NCBI GenBank assembly: GCA_006503535.1
Contig: QYRS01000007.1
Coordinates: 124,001-188,000 of the forward strand
Source of the DNA: Arthrinium phaeospermum
Taxonomy: Eukaryota; Ascomycota; Sordariomycetes; Amphisphaeriales; Apiosporaceae
DNA: 64,000 nucleotides
Reading direction: 5' to 3'
Below the pieces are notes generated by a model that worked only from the letters and a program-made list of their open reading frames with translations, ran no database searches and had not been told where the DNA came from. The translations under genes and the position numbers were made by a program. Positions 9,730-21,786 of this stretch are shown piece after piece. Each line of letters opens with the position of its first letter. Within the stretch, counting starts at the first letter, position 1.

Positions 9730-12700
9730 GGTCGCCTGTCTATGTTGGTGCACGTAACCGCCGAATTATATACTTTGATCGGGTCTTCGTCTCAGGCCCG
9801 GTCGATTGTTTCCAGCGTCGAGGGTTTTGCAGGGAGAGTCGGTTGCTGTGGAGTTGTAGGAGCCGGCGCCTATGTAAGAGAAAGTATGTAGGCACTTAGA
9901 GAAAGGCAGGAGGTTCGGTTTCGCTGGGGGGGGGGTCGGCCGCTCGGGCTTTTTTTTTGCTCTGGTTGGATATGTAGTTGAGGCTTGCGGCTTTCAGACG
10001 ACGGCAAGTAAACGAGTGATATTATCTACCTGTTGTCTGGCAACGGTGTTCATGGGATATATTAGATGTGTAAAAGTAGAGAGCGTATTTGGTTTGTCAT
10101 GTCGTCAAAACCACTCAATAGGGAGAATGGGTCAAAATGCATGTAGCGGTAGTGGTAGCGTTGAGAGAACACTATGGTCGAGTCGTCCGTTCCGTCGTAC
10201 GGTGGAGAAGGAGCAGGAGGGCCTACCTCTCTTGGGTAAGGTCCCATGCTTCTTCTTGCAAGAGTCTACGACTAGCTGCTTTACAAGGGCCAAAATCCAA
10301 AATGGGCTTACAGGGAATTTTGCATTCCTGGGCCAACCGGGTCGGGACTTTTTCCTTCTGCTACATCTCCTTCCCCTTCAATAGACATCCGATAGCTGAC
10401 CTGGCTGAACTCGAACTGAATTCGGACTGGCCAGCTTGCTGCTGGCTACCTCCAGCCAACCAACCGGAGTATGATCCAATTGCTCACGCAATCGCACACG
10501 CAGAACTTGGCAGCAGCATCCCGCAGACCCAATTTGTCGTGAGACAGGCGCCTGTGATTCGCGACTCGCGGTTCGCTTGTCTGCATGGCTATTAGTAGTG
10601 CCTGGGATGCATACCGTAAGTTTTTCACCGCCGCAAGCTGTATGCATGTGTTCATTACTGCACAGTCGATACTGCCGCTCTGTAACGATTACGTTTTGCA
10701 GCTGTCATTGACCTACGCTGTCTACATACTCTTGCATATGCCATTTGATATCGATTTCTCTTAGGCCACACACAGTTATCGAATCTCCCGATATGTAGAC
10801 TACGCCGTCGACGATGAGAAGAGAACATAAAACACAATAGTTCATTGTTGGCGAACTTGCTTCTCTGAAGAAGCGGTAAATGGTAGAATCATGTCAAACA
10901 AATCCGTGTATATATATATATGGAGTCGTGGCTGAGATTGAAGGTTGTCGCCAGTTGAGATTTGACACCACCTAGTGCGACGTCGACAACTGTTTTGTCG
11001 AGGGGCGGCAAGGCAGTACAGGATCAAGCATACCGAGTAGCCAATAGTCCATGGCGTTGGCGCCGTGGCTAGCAGCCCAACCCATCATTGATCAATGGCC
11101 AATTAAGGAGGCCTTGCTCCTCGGAATATCAGAGCCCCAACCGTGCTAGATGTGACGGAAGCGCCTCCGGCCGTAGGAACGGCTCGCACATAGTTGAAAG
11201 CCAAATCTGTCAAGCCAGTGCAACAAGCTCGGCTCGCCCGTTTTGCCGTTACTCGCACATCATGTTTGGTTCCTTCAAACTGTGTAGCTAGATATCCTAA
11301 CTCTACACATTCCCAGCGATGTTCGTGGCTAATTCTTGTGCTTAAACGTGCGTGAAAGAGCTAGATAGGCTACCAGACAGTCCTCCGTGGGCGAGGATCT
11401 AGATATACCTCGGGTCAAGGGTCAGTGCGAGGCACTCAGCTTCGTTGCGAACCGAACTATGACCCAGCGCTCCTCCACGATGCTCCCGCCTTAGTAGCAT
11501 GAGGGACAGTGACGAAATGTATATATCTTAACTTCTCAACTCATGACCGGGGCTTGTCGTATGGATACTACGTCGCTTCCGTGTCAACGTCAACTGTTAC
11601 AGGGCAATTAAACCATCCCCTGTCCAGTGCAGCAGGGCAATCTTGATTTTCTGTAGCATTGACGGCACATCAATCCTATATATCGCGTTGGTAGCACTCC
11701 TCAACTCAAAAGAGCGCTGCTGCCCCCATCCTATCATCTCATTTGCATGGGATACTATGATGCCGAAATGCCCACCTCCCTCCCCAGTCTTCGGGCTGTT
11801 ATCAAGTGAACCGGGGAGGGAAGGAGCCCGCTGTTAGTCGGGTGCATCATACTTCTTGACCCAACAATTACGGCCCCAAAGCACAAAGGACCATCTCGAC
11901 GTCACAAACACTGATATACAGTATTGTCCGCTCTTGTAAGTTGCCTGTCGTCTGGATCGCCTGGTAGAGTGCACGAGGTTGATGTAGGAAGTAGGGATTT
12001 CGTGGCATACCTACTGCGCGTGGTAGTTAGCCGCCCCAGTTTCGGGCCATGGTCGGTGAAACAAGGAGACATCTTGTTTCCTCCTGTCTCTGTCTGACAT
12101 CTGATCTCAGTGAGTAGCACCAAGTGCCAAATGCAGCCACCCGTATGCAACTGCGACCGATGTTGGAAGACATGCTGCCTGCACGCACTCGCCCGCGGTC
12201 CCAAAGTTATATGATAATTGGGTAATCAGTGAGCCGGTTTCGAAACATATTAATTAAGGCAGTCGGCATCGACCTGTCACCCATGACCGATATTCACAGC
12301 GAGCTTGAGATACGCTGATCAATCCGAAACCAGAAACAGTGACATGATTAGCCGAGTCGGTGTCAAGTTGGCTTTCCCGGAAAAAGCCTTGGTCAGTCAG
12401 AGTGAGAAGAATACCTAGCAGCTGTAGCAAAACCTGAGTTGAAGGAGTCCCCGCTGGTAGGAAGGGCTTATTCATTCATTGTCCACGTATGGTTGGGAGG
12501 AAGCCGATGGATCTGAGGCCTGAAGCAATATGCAAGCCTGCCAGTGCCGGTGGCCTCCCGTGGTGTTGCGATTGCCTTTGGGCTAGAAGCCTAATAGGTT
12601 CCTCCTCCTGACGATATTGTGTTTCGGTGTACAGCTGTTCGGCATGTCTTGGGTCCTGGTTTGCATGCTGGCTGGTGGTTTCGGCCAGTCAACTGGATCA

Positions 12701-13169
12701 TTCGCCGTTGGCATAAGCCACCTGCTGGGAGTGGGAGGGAGGTGCAGGAATACGATGTTGGATGCAGCTGATAAAACGCACCGAAGCGCAGAAGCCTTCC
12801 TCGCCCGCCTCCGGACTATATTCGGGTGCGAAGTACGTACATATATGATGAATATGGAGTTGTGCTTTTCCATCATACACTTTCCCATTCCGCTAGACGC
12901 ACTCGTATGTTTTTCTTCTAACCCCACTGCTGATCACCTCAACTCTAGCTAGGAAAGGTACAGGTTGCCACATACTTGTACATAAATATAGAACAGACTT
13001 GAATGCACTTGCCTTTATTAGTGGTTGCGTACATTCGGGTCGGGAATGGTTACCCAAGCTTGACTCAGGGTGGTTCTACATGTCCCCTCTCATATCCGGT
13101 AAGGAACTGGCCGGACAGCCTGGCAGACGGACGGACTAGGACATGTGAAGAGAGCCTGGAAGAGCCAAG

Positions 13170-13205
13170 AGAACCAAGGGCCAAGAACCAAGAACCAAGA
13201 ACCGA
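13170..13205 (+). repeat. Short tandem repeat, AACCAAG-type
   Basis: Four to five imperfect copies of a 7-base unit (GAACCAA/AGAACCA). Not inside any supported gene. Confidence 0.6.
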
Positions 13206-14419
13206 GAGGCACGCTCCAGGCTCCTTGCGCCGCCTCATCTCCCATTGCTGTCTTCTGGATACGGGTGTGTGCATCTCGATTTGCGGCCAATCCTTCAACA
13301 AACGACCCCCCACCCCCCAAAGCAACTGAACTGGCCCCCCGTCAGCATACCAGGAACCTTGCAGCAACGCACAGCGGTTTCGAATGATCCTGATTTGCTC
13401 CTGGCCAAGATTTTTATTATCGGCCACATAGCTTTCGAATGTAATCTGGCAATATGCTCTTTTGCGGGACCTGGTATATCCGTCGTTGCCGTTCTTCCCC
13501 TGCGAGTGCCCGAGTTCAAACTTCAACGTCTTCTTTCTCGCAAGCTACCGCGGTTTGCTCCTATTAAAACGAATTGACAAATCCACTGCCCCCCTGGCGC
13601 CTGGAGCTGGTGCTATTGTTGAGTTTAGATACGGACCCATAGTCCCATAGCCCGCCCGCCCGCCCACATTACGGGCCCGTACGAGACCTCGACGTCATCG
13701 CTCGATCTCCCGCGAACCGATTCGCAGTGGTTTGGGCACTTACACTTACATTACATGTAATCAAGATTCTTCTCGGTCGGCGGCAAGCAAGACCGCGACG
13801 GTCGACTTTTCCCCTTCACCAACCCGCCACGGCCACATACCCGGCGGCAATACCAGCAAGCTCTGTCTGCGTGCTCTACACGTACGGACCAGCACGGGCA
13901 TACTGTAGCTCTGGCCGAATGATAAGGAATACGACCGGCTCATCGACTATCACTCTGCTTTGGTTGGCAGGTTTCATAGCCCCCTTGCTAGCAGATCCCC
14001 GGCTAGCCGTGCAGGTCGACGAAGTTGGCATCGTGCGGGCCTGCAGGGGCATCGACGGCAGCCACTAAAACCTGGCTTAACTCGCAGAGCTACATGGTGT
14101 ATCCACCGCAATCACCCAGTCCTGCTTGTCCAAAGTAAGACGAAGGTAGTAGCCGACAAAGAACGACACCGGTCGGTGATTTTGGCTCGACTATCCATTT
14201 CCGAAAAAAGAATTCTTCTTGCGAATCTCTATCACTGTCCCCTTTCTTCCATCCATTCGTACTTGTGTTAAAGGCAAGAAAGCAGACGGCTTCATATCGG
14301 TATAAACCGTTCGTTCTTCGCGGTCCTGACAGCTTCGAATACGAGCTCCTGCGGGGAATACGGACCTAACCGCACTCACTGCTACAGTGCCTTGTTGTGA
14401 CGCCAATCAGAGCCTGCAG

Positions 14420-14447
14420 CCGCCGCCACCACCACCACCACCACCAC
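14420..14447 (+). repeat. CCG/CAC trinucleotide repeat
   Basis: CCGCCG followed by about seven CAC/ACC units, 255 bases upstream of the metallopeptidase ATG. Probably in the promoter or 5' leader. Confidence 0.6.
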
Positions 14448-14702
14448 ACCCGCGCAACCCGCTGCCCCCAACGGCGAACGCTCTCTCGGTTGCTTGATAA
14501 GTCGCTGTGCTCGCTGCTGATCAGTTGTTGTCGACGGGAAGCGCTACACGATTGCTTTGGTGAAGCGCAAGAGCTTCCTGAATCATATCGTGAGTTGGTC
14601 GGTTGTTAGTGCCAATTGCGCATAGTCCGCCAGCTTTCGACATCTTGAAACCAACCCATAGTTGGAGTAGCATTTTTGGGCCACCCAAACGGCATTAACA
14701 TC

Positions 14703-17271
14703 ATGGCGCCGTCGTTTCTAAACTTTAAGGAGCTTAGGAGGAGGTCGCGTGCCAGCTTCCGCTCCAACACCGACAACTCTAGCAACGATGAAATCAGCAA
14801 CAACTCAACTCCCACAACGGGATCTATAACGCCGCCCACCCTCGGTACTCAGTCAGATCCCTCGCTCAATCTCCAAGTAAAAGATCAGCCGCCGCCCGTT
14901 CCGCAAACCCGACCGTCTCTCGGAGCCAACGGCATCAACCCAAATCGATACAGCGTCTCCGGTATGGCCGGTTTAGGATCGCCCGTCCTCAATGGCAAGA
15001 CGAAGCAGATCCCTGTGTCGCAATACGCACCGCGCATAACAAATCTGTCTGAAAACTCATGGGTATGATTTCACCAAATTCAATAACCCACACCCACGAC
15101 CTCAGAAGCTTGATGCCGCTGCCGTAGATCTACGAGGGCCCCTCCCTGATCAAGTGCAGACAAATATAGTTGGAGACTGGTCGGCTAACATAAGCACAGG
15201 TCTCTCAAAAGGTGCTGCTGGTCAATGGAACGATTGGCGATACTATACAAAACTCCTTGGACGGCACCCTCACCGTCAGCCGGCTTGACGATGGCTTCCC
15301 ACCGACCACTTGGCCCGTTTGCGAGTCCCATTTCAAAGCTCTGGTCTACCTAGTTCCCGGAGCAAACAGACTGCGTTTTGATTTTGCGAGCCCGAAGTTG
15401 GCCAACAGCGGTTCGCCGAACCCCATCCACTCCTCATACATTACAGTACACATGGTCCCGCCGACAAGCTCCCCACCGTTGCAACTCGTTATTCTCTTAG
15501 CCAAGGATTCACCTGCAACCTTCGATGCGACCCCGGCTCGGATCGAGCGAGAAGGAAATGGACTTGACACTGCGATCAGGAAGTTTCGAATGTCGGCATA
15601 CTTATGGCAAGCCTTTACGGCAGAACAGATGTGGAGAAACAAGTTTGGGCGCCGGGTATTCAGATTCGAGGAGGAATGGACTAATGGCAGCACAAATCAG
15701 CGCGATCGGGAGATGGGTACGATGCGCTCGGAAGCGCGAGTTCATGTCATCAGGTCCGAGAAGACTCTTGCTGAAATCCGCGACCTTGAGCGGGCTCAGC
15801 AAAACCCGAAAGCCACGAAGAACGGCGAGCTCTATGATATCGCGGCTGAAGCCGTCAAGGACTACTTCAAACCGCTCCCAGGTCAGAAGCAGTATGTATC
15901 TGTTCTCTTGTTGGACGCTCATTGGGATACCACGGCGCAAACCGTGACGGGCCATGCTGCACTGGGAGGGAACGCTGGAGATCTCCAGCTGGCTATCTTC
16001 GGCTCGCACTGCATGCATAGCTACCCTGCAAGCATGGAGGAGGTTGTTCCGGCCTTTACCGATTGCACACCTACCGATACCTCTTTCGTCGCAAACGACT
16101 GCAGCGAGTCTGGAAGTTCGTGGGAAGCTGCCAACATAGGAATTGGCGCCCACATGCACGAGACGGGACATCTTTTGGGCTGCCCTCACCAGGAAAACGG
16201 TGTCATGCTGCGAGACTACACTCGACTGAACCGATCGTTTGTGGTACGAGAAGCATACAGTACTAGGACGAAATCCAAGGGTGGCCTGGTTCTCCAGGGG
16301 GATGAGTGCACTTGGCACAGACTTGACTGTCTGCGGTTCCGCAACCACCCATGTTTCAGACTCCCTAACGATCCAGTAATGCACTCGGACTCGAGTGTCC
16401 AGGCCTGGCCAGTGGATGAAGGGAAGGTTCAAATCACAGCGGCTACTGGAGTGTCGTACTTGGAGATCTACCCCGAGGGCGATGATCTCTGTCATACTTG
16501 GATCGAGTACCCGGCCGAGAACGGGTCTGTCCAGAGAAACGTGACGATTACGGAGAAGGCTTTGAGGGAAAAGTTGCCGGAGGATAAGCGTCAGGCGAAG
16601 CTTAAGGTTTGCGTCAAGTCTCTGGGTGGTGGAAATCTCGATATTGCGGATTTCTCCAGCTTGTGCTCCAAGGCTTCGTCGCTCAAGCTGTCGCCTGTGT
16701 TAGGTAAGACGGCATATCGCAGCAATAGGCTTGGCCACTCCCAGATGCAAGGAAGCGAGCCTCAGGAATTCATCTTTACTAGTGTCAAGGAGAAGAGCCG
16801 CGTCTTACTGCGTATCGTCTTTTATCATGGTTACGCTGTTGACGGCATGGAATTCTTCTACGACGACGACACAAGCCAGCTGTTTGGTAAACGCGGAGGC
16901 AAGCCAGGAGGTGACACCTTCAAGATGGGTAAGTTTTCTCTTGTCAATGCCAACGGCGACCTCAAGATGCTAACAACGATTTGCAGATACCTTCCGTGGT
17001 GAATACATCACCGGGTTCTTTGTGCGATCGGGATTCTGGATCGACGGCATACAAGTTTTGACAAGCCTGGGGAGGAAATCGCCAATTTATGGCAACCCCC
17101 ATGGTGGAGAGCCGTAAGTACATGTGCACCGTGTAGATCGGGTCAAACCAAAAGCTAACTCGCCAACCTCTTAGCCACACTCTATTGCCTCCACGAGGCT
17201 ACACTGTCTGCGGCGTGTCTGGATCCTGCGGTGACTGGGTCGACGGATTCTCTGTCATCATCGTCCAGTGA
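14703..17271 (+). CDS. Putative zinc metallopeptidase (YIL108W-like) with C-terminal jacalin-like domain
   Basis: 770 residues in four exons: 14703-15062, 15200-16928, 16987-17113, 17175-17271. Each intron has a canonical donor (GTATGA, GTAAGT, GTAAGT) and acceptor, and the total is divisible by three. The catalytic site HETGHLLGCPH (about 440-450) matches the HExxHxxGxxH metzincin zinc signature: His440, His444 and His450 as ligands, Glu441 as general base. The C-terminal about 150 residues, carried mainly by exons 3-4, resemble a jacalin-type lectin fold (GFFVRSGFWIDGIQVLTS ... GYTVCGVSGSCGDWVDGFSV). The first about 115 residues are disordered and Ser/Pro-rich. There is no signal peptide, so a cytosolic protein is likely. 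The family is conserved in fungi but its substrate is unknown. The start is the first ATG with a good context, at TCATGGCG. Confidence 0.88.
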
Positions 17272-17780
17272 TGGACTTAAATGCAGAGTTAAATCTTGAT
17301 GGCATGACAGCTGCCCATTGTCCTACTCTTCTTCCCTGGATCGGCAGGGCCTTTACTACTGGGAGAGAGATACCAGCTTGCTCGGCGCCTTTTTCTTGTG
17401 TTTTGTATGGTGCATTTGTCACACAGTTCGCATTCCGGCATACCAACAGGATCACCGGAGATCCACCTTTTCTTGTTTTCTACTGGCATATGTCAAGCGC
17501 TGCACTGCAAACATACTTGGGTTTTATTTAAGTCGACCCTGGGCCATCACCACTTGGAGGACTGGGGGAGGAAGGGGAGAAGAGCGGGAGGGGAGGGTGA
17601 CCGCGAAGTGGTATAATAATGGGCCTGTCGTTTCTCCGGAAGGGAGGGTAAAACTAATAGGAGTGAGGGTTGTGAGTCGACATTATGCGATACAACTCCG
17701 CTGGGCGGCTTATAGGATACCTGGATCTACGTTCTCTTGCATACCCAGAGTCGCGGCTCATGGACGCCAGACACATCAAA

Positions 17781-17805
17781 GGGGGGGGGGGGGGGGGGGG
17801 GGGGG
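17781..17805 (+). repeat. G25 homopolymer
   Basis: 25 consecutive G residues on the + strand. It can form G-quadruplex structures, and its exact length is unlikely to be reliable in any sequence read. Confidence 0.9.
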
Positions 17806-18126
17806 TGTCGTTAAAACTGCATAGTACATACATACATGGCGGCATGGAGCTTGCCCAACATCTAATTCATTGCAACTAAGGCCTGACGCCAGAGAGGCCC
17901 CGTTGTCTTCTCCCGTCGATGACGCACGTGAATATACAGTACATAATCACATCCATCAAATCCAATACTACCAATCGGATAGTGTCAACTTTGGACAAGC
18001 TGCGCCGAAAAACATATGTTTCGTAGAACTAGAATATCATCTATAGGTAGGGGACTATACTCGTCAAGTCGAATTCTACAGATGACATAACCGGCTTGGA
18101 CTAGCAATGCAACAAAAGATGATCGA

Positions 18127-18140
18127 CCCCCCCCCCCCCC
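18127..18140 (+). repeat. C14 homopolymer
   Basis: 14 consecutive C residues, 320 bases from the G25 tract and of opposite sense. Confidence 0.9.
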
Positions 18141-18791
18141 TGCCCTGCCCCCTGACGTACGTGGGGTAAGAAACAAAACGACAAAATCAGAGCAGCAGCA
18201 GCCACTCAGCTTGTAGCCTGTCAGCCTGCGCGCAACCAGTCAGTCAGCCAGTGGGCGGTTCAGGCCTAGACAGCGAGACAGCCCATCGCTAACCCCAGCT
18301 GAGCTTAGCCTAAAGGTGCCGCAAGCTTGGAACGTCATCAGGGCTCCCCCCTACCTGTATGAAATCACTGATGGGAAATCAAGAGGAGAGAGTGAGTGTA
18401 TGCGTAAGTACCTGCTTCCCATTGACCAGATGTGCCTTGGTCTAGAAGGTGCAGAGAGAGGAGGACCCTTTCCTTTATTTACCTTACCTGCATTATCATC
18501 TTTCGCCTGTCTTGTCCCCAACAACTCTGCATTCTTTTCTCCCAATCCCAAAGGTATCTTCTCTCAATACCAATACCTTGCTTGGCATTTACTTAGTTGC
18601 GACTCCCTGCAACGACCGGGAAAGCCCCCAAAAGCGAGGCCTCATAATTCATTTGTCGGGGCAATAGATCCGCAACCGTTTTCACCAACCACCACAGAGA
18701 CGGCGGTGTACCAGCACGACTCTCTACATAACCTGCCTTCTTTGCGCCATTTCCCAATACCACGACCAACCGTTGTAACCACCACCTGACC

Positions 18792-19798
18792 ATGTCGAAA
18801 CGCACAAGCGCCGCCTCCAGCAATGGCGCTGCCCTCGCGAAGCAGACCAGCGACATTGCGGGTATGTCATGTCATGTCTACCCTTTTTTTCTTTTGCGCG
18901 CAATTGGAGCGCCAGACGTGACAGCCTGCTAACGTCGTGTTCTCGAGCAGAGCCTGCCTACAACAAGCAGAAGGACCTTCTCTCGTCGTCCACGAGCCAC
19001 TTCTCCCTGCTCCGGGCCATGCACATGGCAGACTACATCACGGAGATGAACGGTACGGTTCCTTCCTTATTTCTTCCGGGGTTCTCCCACAACCGCAGCC
19101 ATGACCGGACACACGAGTGCTAATATTCCACGGTTTTTAACTACAGGTTTCTGCGGCATCATGTCGATCTTCTCTTCGCTTCGCTACTGCCTGGGTGACC
19201 CCACCGAAAAGTCCAACCTGTACCTCGCACTTGCGTTTTTGCCATTCGGCCTCTTCTTCGACTTCTTGGACGGCCGCGTTGCGCGCTGGCGCAAGAAGAG
19301 CAGCATGATGGGCCAGGAGCTGGACTCGCTTGCTGATCTGGTATGCGGTTCCCCTCTTCTTCCATTTGGTCTATTTGCTATATTCCTCTTCTCCTTCCTT
19401 TTGCTAACGAAATATTGCTTGCCACTTTAGATTTCCTTCGGCCTTGCCCCCGCCTGTGTTGCCTTCAGTCTCGGTCTGCGCACCTCCGTCGATCACGTAT
19501 TCCTGGCTGTCTTTGTTCTGTGCGGCCTCACGCGGCTGGCGCGCTTCAACGTCACGGCGGCCAACATTCCCCACGATGCTTCCGGGAAGGCGAGTTACTT
19601 CGAGGGCACCCCTATTCCCACCACGCTGGGCATCGACGCCCTGATGGCCTACTGGGTCTCACAAGGCTGGGTGCTCGACCAGGTCCCCGGTGGTCTCTGG
19701 CTCGCGGACTCGGCCCTGGAGTTCCACCCGTTGTGCTGATGTTCCTTGTCCACGGCTGCCTGATGACCAGCAAGTCGTTGCACGTACCTAAGCCCTAG
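18792..19798 (+). CDS. cho1: CDP-diacylglycerol-serine O-phosphatidyltransferase (phosphatidylserine synthase), apparent C-terminal frame break
   Basis: Makes phosphatidylserine from CDP-diacylglycerol and serine in the endoplasmic reticulum membrane. The CDP-alcohol phosphatidyltransferase signature D-G-x2-A-R-x8-G-x3-D-x3-D is complete in exon 3 and lies after an N-terminal [21 protein letters not shown] region typical of fungal enzymes. Exons: 18792-18861, 18951-19052, 19147-19340, and 19431 onward; introns 18862-18950, 19053-19146 and 19341-19430 have standard signals. As written, exon 4 stops at 19737-19739 after EFHPLC (224 residues). The next frame from 19730 reads [19 protein letters not shown] and ends in PKP at 19798, which looks like the normal membrane-embedded C-terminus. 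Adding one C in the CCC run at 19727-19729 joins them (244 residues). I treat this as one gene with a probable sequence error. Confidence 0.92.
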
Positions 19799-20978
19799 GT
19801 GGATTGTTATCGACCGCGGGTATAGGTTGAAAAGAACAACATTGACGCTAAAGGTATATGCTACGGGCGGTTAGACACAATCTTATGTTGCGAGGCATCG
19901 GATTTGCACGGGCGACCAACTATGGGAGTCGGATGACGGAGAGAAGGGCAGAATAAGAGCATACGCGAAGAGAGGATCATGATATTACGCAACTCGAAGT
20001 CTCCTATGAGTCGGCGCGGTAATGCGATGAATGAACAAGAAATACTCTACTGCATGTCGCCGGCTGGTTCAATCATGTGTCGCTTGAAATGCCACCTACA
20101 GTAACCCCGAAAGGAGTAAAGGGGCTCTACGTGCCCAGAGGATGTAGGTCCCAAAATAGCACAAGGACGGATGACGAGCTTGGATGCATCCCGGTGCGAG
20201 CTGTCCGTGGTTACTTGGCTATTGCTGTGATCTACTGGTGAGCTATTAAAATATTGGTCTGTATATTGGCTGTGCAGTCTTATTAATCATGCATCCTCTT
20301 GAGGTGCCTGGCTGTTAGCCCAGCAGAAGCATCGGGTGTCTATCTGCCTTATCGGAGACAAAAGCCTACGTGTAACAATCATCATGTGCCAAATTGATGC
20401 CATGTACCTAGCGAGGTGCAAATAGCATGGGTGACAGTCGCGAACCCGGAGCTGGCTTTGCACACATCACAGTCCAGGAGTAGACAAGGCGAACTCCTCG
20501 ACAACAGCTGCCTTGTTCGGAAAGATAAGAGTCATATTTCAGCCCAAGTCCAGCTGTTCTGTACGTACATCTCTTGCCCGATCGACTGTGTCAGGCATGG
20601 ACAGAGACCGATGTTCTATCCATTGATGGATGCTGTGCTTGGCTGTACGTAGTACGTGCTACTGTTTATTATGTAAGCCGCCTGATAAATACAAGATTTG
20701 AATTTGGACGGAGGGAAACCGCCCAGCCGCAAATTACCCCGCCGACAGGTGTAGCTCTCGAAAATTAGATAAGTGCCCCTCTATCAACACCACTTGTGGA
20801 AGCCTCACTCACCAGTTACTCCTGTGTGCCCACCTAAAACCTCTCGACGACCTCAACTCCCCCTTGGTGCCTTACGAGCGATCATACACATATATTGCCC
20901 GCCGTTCTCCATCCAACAACTTCCCCCCCAACAGACCACTTAACACACCAAGAAGTAAAATCTTCACCTCCAGACAAG
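19799..20978. other. Intergenic, no gene seen
   Basis: 3' flank of cho1 and promoter/leader of NTF2. The last 150 bases are C/A-rich leader-like sequence. Confidence 0.5.
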
Positions 20979-21786
20979 ATGGCAGCCAGTGAGTACCTCC
21001 CCCGCATTTGCGCCCATTTCTGTCGCATGCAAGATTACTCCAAATTGCACTCCCGCCCTTTCGTCGTGACTTGTCAACGATGGTTTAGAAAAAGAAGAAG
21101 AAAACATATACTGACGTCTCCCAGACTTCGAGGAAGTCGCGAGTTAGTAATACCATGCCATGACCATCATTCGGCGCCGTGGCAGCCCGCCAAACCCGCA
21201 CCCAGCCTCCTACGGCTGCGTGCTTGTCGCATACCCGACTGACCTAAACGACCAGAGCAATTCGTGACCTTCTACTACTCTCAGTTCGATTCCGACCGAA
21301 AGACCCTCTCTGCCCTCTACGTAAGCGCACTCGCACCCCCAGCGAAGTTTGGAAATGGGAACATCAAGTCAGGAGATGCGGGCTAACCTAGACAACTCTG
21401 CAGCGAGAGAACTCCATGTTGACCTTCGAGTCCTCGGCCAGCTTGGGTGGTCAGGCCATCGTCGAGAAGCTCTCGGTATGTCACCATGTTCCCGAACATG
21501 GTATTGCAACGTATTCTGACACTCTTTCAGGGCCTCCCTTTCCAGCAGGTGAAGCACCAGGTTTCTACCCTTGATGCCCAGCCCAGCACTGGCGGCGGCG
21601 TCCTCGTACTGGTGACTGGCCAGCTCTTGGTAAGCTCTAGCCGGCACAAAAGCCCCAATGCCTACTGACATGGTCTAGGTCGATGAGGAGCAGCGCCCCA
21701 TGAACTACACTCAGACCTTCCACCTGGTGCCTGAGGGTGGTTCGTTCTTCGTCTTCAACGACATCTTCAAGCTCGTCTACGGTTAA
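20979..21786 (+). CDS. ntf2: Nuclear transport factor 2 (NTF2)
   Basis: Carries Ran-GDP into the nucleus by binding FxFG nucleoporins; acts as a homodimer at the nuclear pore. 123 residues, the usual family length, beginning NFEEVAKQFVTFYY and including the hydrophobic pocket region and the C-terminal [20 protein letters not shown] strand pair. The coding sequence is divided into six exons: 20979-20988 (10 bases), 21125-21142 (18 bases), 21256-21320, 21404-21475, 21531-21629 and 21679-21786. All five introns have GT donors and AG acceptors, and the sum of exons is exactly in frame. The two first exons are micro-exons and are easily missed by gene finders. The ATG lies in GACAAGATGGCA. Confidence 0.95.

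Larger units (their letters stand above)
9730..14702. other. Gene-poor stretch of about 5 kb
   Basis: All frames here are short and overlapping, lack conserved motifs and do not show the codon bias of neighbouring genes. Notable items are a (TA)n tract near 10911-10920, a run of AACCAAG-type tandem copies at 13170-13205, a CCGCCC-rich patch near 13650, and a CCG/CAC repeat at 14420-14447. The last few hundred bases are likely promoter and leader of the metallopeptidase gene. No tRNA or other RNA gene was recognised. Confidence 0.5.
17272..18791. other. Intergenic with long G and C homopolymers
   Basis: 3' flank of the metallopeptidase and 5' leader of phosphatidylserine synthase. It contains a 25-base G run and a 14-base C run (listed separately). 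The stretch 18450-18790 is pyrimidine- and A-rich, as expected of a fungal 5' leader. Confidence 0.5.
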
